Below are positions 56,801-64,000 of a stretch of 64,000 nucleotides of DNA, in pieces. Below the pieces are notes generated by a model. That model was not told the DNA's origin. It made no database searches and was given only the letters and a program-made list of their open reading frames with translations. The position numbers and the translations under genes were made by a program. This stretch comes from Phytoseiulus persimilis (taxonomy: Eukaryota; Arthropoda; Arachnida; Mesostigmata; Phytoseiidae). Position 1 is the stretch's first letter, and every line of letters starts with the position of its first letter. The DNA lies in the NCBI GenBank assembly GCA_037576195.1, contig CM075103.1, positions 25,876,723-25,940,722 of the forward strand, in the 5' to 3' direction.

Positions 56801-57011
56801 CTCGCCATACCTGGACGGGTACTGAGAGCAGCGACGGTCGGTGGGTCATCCTACGAGTCCCTTGAAGCGGCTGCGATTTAAGATCGACAACAATGCTCTC
56901 CAAGATACAAACAGGGGAAGGAGTTGTGGAAGTGGAAAGGTCTGAGGCATGAACACTTGTGCCCGAAGTTTGGGAGATTATCAAGTAGACGAATATTGAA
57001 AGCCCTCGCAT
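26364..57011 (-). CDS. Relaxin-receptor-like LGR (type C): LDLa + 10 LRR + 7TM GPCR
   Basis: Twenty exons assemble with matching phases into 833 residues: 57011-56855, 56481-56332, 52160-52063, 51174-51035, 49641-49570, 48683-48615, 48459-48385, 48187-48116, 47801-47736, 47460-47389, 41142-41071, 40068-39997, 39427-39356, 38471-38400, 37855-37626, 33527-33338, 31180-30955, 28262-28061, 26804-26631, 26584-26364. Order: signal peptide, LDLa (67-102), linker (103-135), LRRNT (136-181), ten LRRs (182-420), Cys-rich hinge ([17 protein letters not shown]), TM1 from about 455, Asp499 in TM2, ERY (557-559) ending TM3, CWIP (684-687) in TM6, NPVIY (721-725) in TM7, basic and Ser-rich tail. The hinge and TM motifs match vertebrate RXFP1/2 and fly Lgr3/Lgr4. 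Family knowledge: plasma-membrane receptors for relaxin/insulin-like peptides signalling through cAMP. Ligand is inferred. Exon 1 is the least certain. Confidence 0.9.
28061..28262 (-). CDS. LGR exon 18: TM5, ICL3, TM6
   Basis: [15 protein letters not shown] (TM5), a short basic third loop (LKRRED), and [19 protein letters not shown] (TM6). Confidence 0.93.
28263..30954 (-). other. LGR intron 17 (2.7 kb)
   Basis: No gene, RNA or mobile element recognised. Long open frames here continue from flanking exons and are intronic read-through. Confidence 0.4.
30955..31180 (-). CDS. LGR exon 17: TM4, ECL2, start of TM5
   Basis: TM4 ([19 protein letters not shown]), extracellular loop 2 with [13 protein letters not shown] (the conserved loop Cys), and VFLGINLAA at the start of TM5. 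Confidence 0.95.
32794..32967. mobile_element. Pogo/Tigger-like MITE in LGR intron 16
   Basis: The left end reads CAGTGAAACCTCGATTATTT and the reversed right end reads CAGTACAACCACGATAATTT, each bordered by TA, the mariner/pogo target. The 174-bp interior repeats TTGAAATAATC-type motifs in both orientations. No coding capacity. Superfamily assigned from the end sequence and TA only. Confidence 0.6.
33338..33527 (-). CDS. LGR exon 16: TM2-TM3
   Basis: [20 protein letters not shown] (TM2), extracellular loop 1 with [13 protein letters not shown]3 [20 protein letters not shown] ending in the ERY G-protein-coupling motif. Confidence 0.95.
33528..37625 (-). other. LGR intron 15 (4.1 kb)
   Basis: No gene, RNA or mobile element recognised. 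Confidence 0.4.
37626..37855 (-). CDS. LGR exon 15: hinge and TM1
   Basis: [18 protein letters not shown] then NTD-type hinge residues PKTDGVSS, then TM1 ([20 protein letters not shown]) and the first intracellular loop. Near-identical in motif order to RXFP1/2. Confidence 0.95.
38400..41142 (-). CDS. LGR exons 11-14: LRR 7-10
   Basis: Four 72-base exons (41142-41071, 40068-39997, 39427-39356, 38471-38400) in the same phase as LRR 1-6, for example [19 protein letters not shown] and [19 protein letters not shown] 6.2-kb intron carrying a Tc1 element separates them from LRR 6. Confidence 0.92.
45285..45311. repeat. Left outer TIR/transposase-binding repeat of the Tc1 element
   Basis: CAGCCCACAACACGAA then ATTATCGACAG, matching the inverted right end at 46843-46869 with few differences. 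Confidence 0.85.
45464..45482. repeat. Left inner direct repeat
   Basis: AACATGAAACTATCGACAG, same orientation as the outer repeat at 45293, about 170 bp inward. Confidence 0.75.
45518..46513 (-). CDS. Tc1-like DDE transposase, intact (331 residues)
   Basis: Full-length frame from ATG 46513 to stop 45518. The N-terminus [18 protein letters not shown] starts a paired helix-turn-helix DNA-binding region (about residues 1-110). The catalytic triad is visible: Asp in [15 protein letters not shown], Asp in [11 protein letters not shown], and Glu in [11 protein letters not shown], with 34 residues between the last two, i.e. DD34E as in the Tc1 family. No stop or frameshift; length is close to the usual ~340. 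The enzyme would cut and paste the element at TA sites. Activity is inferred from intactness only. Confidence 0.93.
   Translation of the reverse strand: MGRKPALTAQERIRIDQLHGSGLAARAIGREIGRTADVVLRYLRLGAEYGIRSYKKRSTKLSDRQKRKIIQDASNKSVSCAQIRDSNNLPVHKQTVWRVLRSAYHLKFKKMCGKPPLTKKHRDTRLDRAQEWMSWTSEWDKVVFSDEKKFNLDGPDGFHNYYHDLRKEPRFYSKRQSGGGSVMIWGAVSRRGTFQIIFVETIMRSVDYKLLLENHLRPQALEKVGTDFIFQQDCASVHTAAIIKDWFRESGVRFLDWPPKSPDLNIIENLWGTLARLVYPNGKQYNSREELKHAILFSWARIGERDIKPLYDYLPRRIFEVIKAKGGSTKY
46671..46688. repeat. Right inner direct repeat
   Basis: CTGTCGATAATTTCGTGT, exact reverse complement of the left outer core. Confidence 0.8.
46843..46869. repeat. Right outer TIR/transposase-binding repeat
   Basis: TGTCGATAAATTCGTGTTGC then GGACTG, the inverted counterpart of the left outer end, followed by target TA. 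Confidence 0.85.
47389..49641 (-). CDS. LGR exons 5-10: LRR 1-6
   Basis: Six small exons (49641-49570, 48683-48615, 48459-48385, 48187-48116, 47801-47736, 47460-47389) of 72, 69, 75, 72, 66 and 72 bases. Each starts and ends after the second base of a Leu codon and so encodes exactly one repeat, for example [20 protein letters not shown]. Most donors are GTGAGT (two are GTAAGT and GTACGT). Confidence 0.92.
51035..51174 (-). CDS. LGR exon 4: LRR N-terminal cap
   Basis: [18 protein letters not shown]...[10 protein letters not shown] has the cysteine pattern of an LRRNT cap (Cx8CxCx10C) and ends FVTRL, leading into the first LRR. Confidence 0.85.
51704..51720. repeat. CT dinucleotide microsatellite
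   Basis: Run of about eight CT units in LGR intron 3. Confidence 0.8.
52063..52160 (-). CDS. LGR exon 3: LDLa-LRRNT linker
   Basis: Encodes about 33 residues ([18 protein letters not shown]..., ending EEGEDIDSK). Accepts phase 1 from the LDLa exon and hands phase 0 to the LRRNT exon, with a TTGATATTGCAG acceptor and a GTGAGT donor. No homology recognised, but length and position fit the RXFP linker. Confidence 0.7.
52161..56331 (-). other. LGR intron 2 (4.2 kb)
   Basis: No second gene or clear repeat found. Frames such as 54060-54578 (+) are unrecognised. Confidence 0.4.
56332..56481 (-). CDS. LGR exon 2: LDL-receptor class A module
   Basis: Six cysteines in the order CQATHFPC...TTC...LHC...EDC...RGC (residues 67-102) with the calcium-binding [12 protein letters not shown]. 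Acceptor GGTTACAG, donor GTGAGT. In RXFP receptors this N-terminal module is needed for signalling, not for high-affinity binding. Confidence 0.92.
56855..57011 (-). CDS. LGR exon 1: signal peptide (probable)
   Basis: ATG at 57011; [13 protein letters not shown] is a good signal-peptide core. The exon ends at a GTAGGA donor one base into a codon, exactly the phase that the LDLa exon needs. Chosen by phase and signal peptide; no homology supports it. Confidence 0.5.
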
Positions 57012-57689
57012 CTCACGCGATTCCAGCGCTCGTCGCAGCTAGTGCTGAAGACTGGGAGCATTTGAGCTTTCCGGAGAGGAAGAGTCACTCGCGATAAAGC
57101 GGACTCGAGAGAGCAATCCTCCTCCACATCGTCGGATCATGTGGTCGAGCTATCAGCACGAGCATCGAATCCGCGTCGGCGTTCCTTCCCCTGGAACAGA
57201 TGAGAGACATCTTCCCCCCTCCCCCGCGGGTAGGCGACCGCCCGAATAGAGCTCCCCGAGGGTTGAATACTCCTATGGAGCGTCCGGCAAGTGCTACTCC
57301 TCCTCGAGTTTCATTTGGGAACGAACTTTGGCGCTCGTTTTCCGACATTCTGCGTCACAGCTAGCCGGGATTGCGTGCTGGGAAGGGTTTGTGTGAACTT
57401 TACGACGCAAGCCCCCGATAAGAAACTCTAGTCCCAATAAGTCCGCAGTGTTCTTCTTATGAGCGGCCTATCGGGCTGCCTGAGGAGCCCTCATCCCCAC
57501 GTTCGCCTGTTAGTCGTCGTGACGGAATACGGTTAAACACGCCACCCGGAAATGAGTTTACAATTTATTGGAGTGACAGAAGCTACATTGTGACTCCGTG
57601 GGCCGTGCCCTGTTTCCACGCATCTTGCAACCGGCCTAGCGGAGAAAAACACGGAAACAGCCAGCTTCCGAGCAAGTAATTCCATCTAG

Positions 57690-57726
57690 TATAAAACAGC
57701 ACCGCCTTCACTGGGGCTGTTCACTT
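57690..57726 (+). promoter_or_regulatory. Candidate core promoter (TATA box plus initiator)
   Basis: TATAAAA at 57690-57696, then TTCACTT about 30 bases on (57720-57726), a spacing typical of TATA-initiator promoters. The first ATG downstream (about 57888) opens a 48-codon frame with no recognised product. Direction is opposite to the LGR gene. Confidence 0.3.
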
Positions 57727-60700
57727 CGGTTTTCGCTCCAGATTCGAGGAACACCAGTCGACAATCAGGAGGAGTTGGCAACGGCCCGGAATCTCATCAA
57801 GTCGCCGCGGCGCGTTCCTTGCTCGTTCGGTCGATCGCTTGCGCTCGCAACCACTCAAGTCTTCACGTCACGCCGTTCGGGAGAGTCATGAATTCTCAAC
57901 CAACAGCGAGTTCTCGCCTAGGACGCCCTGGTCCCGACATCCTGCTAGGAACCCCAAACTACTCATTTTGTGCGGCAGCAGTCCTTTCCGCGGCTTCCGT
58001 AGTGCAGTTTGAAGGAGGTGCGGCCAGTGGTTGAGCATGTTTCCGCGAACTTTCGAAGATTCCTATGAAATACTCAACTTCTCCCTCATCAGAAGAGTAT
58101 ACAAGTGTTCGAGAGATGTAGGAGAGAAATATGAGCCATCGAGCTCGTTTTTTCGCGATTTTTCCCGGTACAGCCTCGTGACCTCAAACGGACATCTGTA
58201 CCCAAGTATAGCCCGGGCCATAACACGCTAATAACAGTCCGATATCTGTCATGAGTATCCGTCGCGGTCCGTTAAGCTATTAGGGAGAGGAGGGCGCGTC
58301 GGACACACAACCGCGAACAAGCCAGGAACTAACTACGCAACGAACAGGAAAGCGACAATAAACTCGTGGCTGGACGTCGACGGGTTTTCCGTGCCCCGGT
58401 AGGCGGTATCTCCGCATGCTGCAGCCCCGACCGAAAAGCCCGGGGAGCTGGGAGTTCGGGCTGGAGCGGACGGGGCAGGTGGGGGGGGGGGCGAGGGTTG
58501 GAAAAGAAACCCTGAAAGGGTGAAGGGACTGCGGGAGGAAAAAAACCCGGCCGGGGGCTGGGACGACGCTCATTTTATATGCGGTGTATCCGGCCGCCAG
58601 AGCGGACGGGCGGTTCAGGTCGGCCGCTCGCCTTTTGGAATTTCTCCGAAATTAGATCGGCGTCTCCTCGTGCAGCGGAGAACATTGATGACCGAGGAGA
58701 ACGTCCGAATGCGGCGCCGAGAACGGCTTCGGTTCGACCGCGAGGCGGCGACGATCGGAAATGAAACTCACGAACGGAAGTGACTCGCCACTTAAGGAAA
58801 CTGTTTCCCTTGCACCTACTCGAGGACAACGCACCTCCGTGGGGAAGGTCATTCCTCCGATCCGAGCGAGATGTTTAAGCCAGTGAATCATTGGGCCGAA
58901 GGCGCTGCGTCAGCAAACTTTGTTCGCATGGTCAGATGCCTCACCCGGTCGAGCGCCTCGTGTGTACATGGATCCGCGGTTGACCAAATCCACGCACGAG
59001 ATTGCGACACTCTGAGGTTCCACGCATTCGGTCATGCTCGCATTTTTGATGGCCCCGTTCGACCGCAAATCCAAAACTGATCCTTGACAGATTCGGTTTC
59101 AGGAGCAAGCCGAGAAATATTGAAGTCGACAGTTCCCCCGACACTAAGCCTGCAGGTGCCGGGTCAAATGGTATGGTCAGCCAGCGAGTATTGCCCATCC
59201 TGACAACAGACCGTTCATCCCTTCCCGTCTGACGATTGCACACCGCATACTACGTATGTTACACAGTGCTCAGTGTATGATGCTGCACAGCGTGTGATGT
59301 GCAAGTCTCAAACGCCCAGGTATCCATCGAAATGTGTCTGATTGGCTCAATATGAGTCTTGGAGCGTTTTTAAGAGTCTCATAGACCTGGAGCTCAATCA
59401 GCAACAGCATCCTCCGATGCTCGTCTGGAAAATGTCCGAAAACTGGATTTCATATTTCAACTTGGAATGCCGAGCCGCTGAGTATTCCAGAAATGATCGG
59501 GGCGAAAGTTTGTGGTGAGGCACAATAGATGACGAACAAGTGGCATCGAATTCACGGAAGTTTGGAAACTCGTTTCTCGCGAAGACATGTATGCGTGGCT
59601 TTTCTGCTTTTCAACATTAGAGCGTCCCTCTCTTCTGGGATCGACTTTCCTTTGGAAGTTTCTCGACATTGATGTAGCCCAAGTACCGGCTGATAATCAC
59701 CCTGAAGTTCTGAGCATGCTGCATCGAGAACGCCCTGGTTGGTCAGTCGCCTACGCTGTTTTCGGAGGAGGCAAAACGAGACTGGAGCGGAACAATGCGC
59801 CATCCACCCGTGAAAAAAGGTTCATATGTTCCCGCTCGAATCGCCCGGTCTCGGAATTTCATTTTCGGAGTTCCGCGGAGCCCTTTCCGGTGGCTCCGGC
59901 AGTTCTGACAATTCGAATGAAAAGCAGCATTGGAGTCTCCTTAAAAAGCGGTCTGTCCACCTGTAGCGGAAATGACGGAAGTCGACCCCCCTACTGAAAG
60001 CGTGGCCGGACGATAGGCTGTAGAGGCTACTGTATTCCGGCATCTAATGTACAACAGTGGAGAGAGAGAGAGACGTGTCGAGCAGCGCAGCATGAGAATG
60101 CACTCGAGTCGCCGCGGGACGTCCCACTCCCAACTCTAGCCCAGTTCAGGCCAATCTAGTCCGCTCCAAGTGCTGGCCTATTTGAGACTAATTCACTTTC
60201 CGAGCCCCGTATCTCCATTGCTATGGATCCGACCGACCGACCGAGCGGCACAGATAGGTTTTTCGAATCGAGTGTCTTGTATGACTTGAACTGGCGAACA
60301 ACATCGGGGATCTCGACAACGAGCTCAATTACGGATATTGATAGGAGTCCGTGTGAAATCGGAGGGCCACGGGAGGGGCGAAAGCGCCCGACGGGTCGCC
60401 CGCAAAGACTCGTCGCCGACCAGCTCGATGTTTGCATTCTCTCGAGGGAGTTTTCCAGCAAGCACAGCAACCGACCGTGACTCACAGAAACACTTGTGTG
60501 TCTGCAAACAGGTCGAATGACCGCAAGCTGCTGTGAGAAATAAACTCCTTCCGAAACAATAAGATGACTCAATATAAATCAAGAATCTGCCGAAATTACG
60601 ATTCGCGATTCCACCGACCGATCGGTTGGCGAGAGAGAACGAACTCCTTCGTCCTAATGCTCGACTCCCGGATCGATCCAGGGAGGAGCGAGGGAAACCT

Positions 60701-61409
60701 TTTACAATCTTTTCAATATGCAGACGTAAATCTGTGACAGCGGATCGTATACTGGCTATCTCTTTCGGGGCTGATATTGACTCGCCAGAGCGTGGCAGTA
60801 CGGAGGAAGCGTCGGGTCGCGGACTTCTGATGTTTGTTTCCGAAAATCCAAAGCAGAACGTTCCAGGATCTCTTCGTTGGGTTCCGGTCTCCCGTGAATC
60901 GTGGTGATAATTTATTTCAATGCACGGCTCATTATTTCGGGATTCTGATCCAGCTCGGAGCCTTCCGCTATCTCGACTATTGTCTCCGAATGGAGGCTCT
61001 CTCCGCTTGAAGGCTTCTAAATCTTCCGGCATCTTGTGTTCTTGGGACGTGTCAAGGGAAATCGGTAGTAGGCTGGCTCTGAGTGTAGGAACAACAAATG
61101 AGAAAGCTTGTCAGGGAGTTTGGGCCAGATAGATTTATCGTCGCAGAACGCGAAGGGTTTTGTCAGCGTCGTGTGCTTGTTAGCAATGAAAACATAGTTG
61201 AAGTGATGCTTTCGTGACAATTTCCCCGGCCGGCCGTCCTGGCTTGGGAACTCGGCTTTGAACCTACCTCGGTGTCATTCATTCAATCGCTGGTTCAGCT
61301 TCCTGATCATGCGTCTTTGTCGTTCGCTTCCTTCTCTAACCTCTCTCAACTAGGCCAGTCTCAAGCGAGGCAATTCAATGAGTTTGGGAAACCACGATCA
61401 TCCAACAAA

Positions 61410-61595
61410 TCATAGTGGCTCCTCAGAACCAGAATCCCATCCCGCTGAACAACCTTTCAAACATCGGTAGATGGTCATAATCATCAACGGAAGGATTGCG
61501 ACGACGTGGATGCGAGTGACAACCAGGAGAACAGAATGCGACAACAAGAGCAAACCCTTCACTAGATACGACATGGTGACGTCGGCAAGTCGCAA
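61410..61595 (-). CDS. Small hydrophobic ORF (61 residues), doubtful
   Basis: ATG to TGA frame with a long hydrophobic middle (LLLLSHSVLLVV... and VVAILPLMIMTI), suggesting one or two membrane passes, and an acidic end. No homologue recognised, no poly(A) signal and no upstream exon identified; could be chance. Confidence 0.2.
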   Translation of the reverse strand: MRLADVTMSYLVKGLLLLSHSVLLVVTRIHVVAILPLMIMTIYRCLKGCSAGWDSGSEEPL

Positions 61596-64000
61596 ACTCA
61601 GATTCGCTCTGTCTCAATCCTTCACGGAACCTTATCGAGACAGGCATCACACTAATCAGAAGAGCCGATCCCTCCGAAGGCTGTATGTAGAGCGGGTGAA
61701 TGGGAGGCCGGTGAGTCCCTCCATCTATTCCAACCCTTTCTCTCCCGACAAAACCGGATAACTCAACGAAGCTCTGCTCCGGGAGCGCACTGATTTCGAG
61801 CAAGGGTTAGAGTTCGCTGGTCCATTCTCCCCATGTCTCCTATAGGAACCTGGCGTTCGCGAGACTTGACAGCCCGAGTCTTAACCCACATATGTTCCGC
61901 AAATCGTGCACCCATGAGCGATGGCAGCACCGCATTCTTCGAAGCGGAAGAGCGGGGAGATTTGAGACCGCAGTTTATTCCGGACGACACTCGTGAAATG
62001 TGCGAGTCTCGGATGATTCCGGAGGAGTGGAGGATGGGGAAGTCGTGCAAAATCGCAGCAACGGCGCAAACATGCTGTCGCTCACGCGAAAGGGCCCGGT
62101 CGGGTCCAATCATTGAAGTCAAGTTAGGCTAGTGAGGCAGGCCCACACCTCTGCACATGTAATTATGCTCAGGACGTTTACGATGATGTTCCCCGAATGG
62201 AACAATCGTTCAGCGGGAAAGAACTCTGTCAGAAGCTCGCGAGAATCAGTTGTCCGACCCAAATAGGAGGAGCAAACTAGCGCTCGTGATTGGGATGCTC
62301 ATTATCGCAGACGCTCGTCAGGCTACACACTCCATGTCAAATCAGTTTTCGCCTCATCAAGTTGAAAATGAATGAACCGACAAGAGAAAGTCAACATGAA
62401 AGCAAACGGCGCGCCGCTCGAAAGCAGCAACGTTGAACACGGGTCGCTCGTCGTATATTCAGTCAGAGTTCATGTCGACCGGATCCTGAGGGTCATCCTG
62501 TACATTTTCCGCTTCGTGCCTCAGGCAAACCGACATCGGAATCCCAGGAGGGAAACAGGAAATATCAAGAACGTTCCCACAAAGCGCAATGTATCAAAAT
62601 TTCGGGGGGAACTAACATTCGCCTGCACGGGGGGCGAGCAGAGAAGCCGCCGGTGACAACGTTGTCAACCTTGACGCTCAGTCGAGTCAAAATCGAGCGA
62701 GATCCTCAAAGTCGCCGAACACAAACTTCCACTCACGAGAAACGGCAGACTCGCCGTCATCTCGCGTCGCACCGTTCGGACTATCGAGGGGAAATGCAAT
62801 AGTTCGAGAGCGGGCAAAAGCGGGAAAATGAGAAGTCAAAGTGAGCCAGAGAAACGTGGACAGAGTCCTCGAATCGAACCGATGCTTGAGACGGTCTCGG
62901 CCGGGAGGGTTTTCCTCATGTCTCCACTTACGGATGCGTGACACCAAGTTGTCACATTGTTGCCGCCCACCCGAGCCAATTGTCTTGTGAAGCTCCTGTT
63001 ACGGAGGCAAGTTAGGGGAAGTGAGGGAGCTCGGCCAGTCGAGAGATTAGAGACGCTGTGCAATAGCTGGAAAGTCGCTTTGCAACACTGATTCGCACCA
63101 TGAGCGAATGGGATATTAACTGGCGCTCACAAACTAGGGCTGCCAAATGCGAGGGAATTCCAGGACTGAGGCTTCCGAGGATTCCGAAGAACCTGGAATG
63201 CGTTGATTCCCGGTCTGCAGTGGGGTGCTTCTCGGATGAACGGGGCTCTCTAGCTAGGAACCGGGATCCTCAAAAAATCTTGATTCCGAAAACCGGTTAA
63301 TAGCTGACAACGCCGGTTCCTGAACCGGGATCCCCTGTCAACGATGTCCGTTATGCGCTCCTATGATGCTGGAGAACCGGAGTCAATGGGATATCATCTT
63401 CGGAAATCTTCGAATTTTTCGGAAGTCATGGGCTTCGTTGTGGGCGCACCTGATATGTCGCTTGCCTCGCGGAAACGTTAGGAGCCGTAGGAATTCGTTG
63501 TCACTGTGTCGGTGGGTTTGGACCACGGATGCGGAACTCTATCCGCGTTTCGGTGCTCTCAAAGTTACCACCCCGGACAATGGAAGCGCTAAGCTCTGAT
63601 GAATGCCGCTTACCCGCTATGCGCGGACAAGCCCTTGCTTGGACTTTCCTGCTTTGGGAATCTGGATATTTGATATTCGGCACTAACGACGGGAACCGTT
63701 GAATCGGAATTCGAGCGCTGGTGATCGTGGCGTTCCCGCGTCCTTCCTAGTGATTCCGTGGCGAGAAGAACAAGGGAATGAAGTGGACGATGGAGAAATG
63801 AGCCCCGCCAATCGTCGCTTCCGACGAGCTCGTTGCAGCTCCGATTCAACCCCGCAATAGAGTTTGATTTCGAACCCTCCGAAGTTCAACCACCCGAAAA
63901 CAACAGTAAGTGCGTTAATGCCTTAATGTTTAGTTACGTGGGCGCGCGTCTGATCCGCGTTCAAAATAGTTGATGTGTCTGTCAGAGAGACTCCGACATA

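Larger units (their letters stand above)
57012..64000. other. Right flank, no supportable gene
   Basis: Should include the LGR promoter. Contains a candidate plus-strand core promoter at 57.7 kb, a poly-G tract near 58480-58490, a GA run near 60061-60074 and a small hydrophobic minus-strand ORF at 61410-61595. The longest frame (60325-61032, minus) is unrecognised. Confidence 0.35.

Noticed and set aside
60325-61032. 235-codon minus-strand ORF
   Set aside because: Arg/Ser-rich with no recognisable motif and no splice partners; treated as chance.
63258-63336. Repeated AACCGGGATCC motif
   Set aside because: Two short direct copies only; no element boundaries visible.

Overview
This is eukaryotic nuclear DNA. 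Genes are split by GT-AG introns, poly(A) signals are AATAAA, and there is no operon or ribosome-binding-site organisation. Base composition looks balanced. The proteins are animal: a relaxin-receptor-type GPCR, an OTUD4/otu-type protein, a gamma-glutamylaminecyclotransferase-like protein and AGC kinases. Tc1-, hAT- and pogo-like DNA transposon sequences are scattered through the window. My best guess is an arthropod with a compact, moderately GC-rich genome, perhaps a parasitiform (phytoseiid-like) mite. That is inference from overall feel; no species marker was identified.

Left part (1-22 kb): a two-exon GGACT/Tina-1-like gene (+, 901-1704); a 258-bp hAT-type MITE with perfect 8-bp target duplications (2608-2865); a two-exon secreted orphan protein (-, 3073-3752); a long stretch with no convincing gene (3.8-8.4 kb); a multi-exon OTUD4/otu-like gene (-, 8922-12831) with OTU, Tudor-like and low-complexity C-terminal parts; then two intronless PKA-like kinase genes of identical length (+, 15683-16720 and 20739-21776). 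Between the kinases lie a 1-kb fold-back element with inverted arrays of a 15-bp motif and a decayed Tc1-like transposase gene.

Right part (22-64 kb): the window is dominated by one gene on the minus strand, 57011 down to 26364. It is a type-C leucine-rich-repeat GPCR (relaxin-receptor-like) that I could assemble as 20 phase-compatible exons encoding 833 residues. The order is signal peptide, LDL-receptor class A module, linker, LRRNT, ten LRRs each on its own exon, hinge plus TM1, TM2-TM7, and cytoplasmic tail. Its introns hold an apparently intact 1585-bp Tc1-family transposon with a doubled binding motif at each end (IR/DR layout) and a pogo-like MITE. Downstream of its stop codon is a nonsense-riddled reading frame of unknown origin (about 24.76-25.62 kb). 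From 57 to 64 kb I see no supportable gene, only a candidate plus-strand core promoter near 57.7 kb and a small hydrophobic ORF near 61.5 kb.

Functionally the genes look like unrelated neighbours. The most interesting protein-level points are the loss of the activation-loop threonine in both PKA-like kinases and the replacement of the expected OTU catalytic histidine by glutamine in the OTUD4-like protein.
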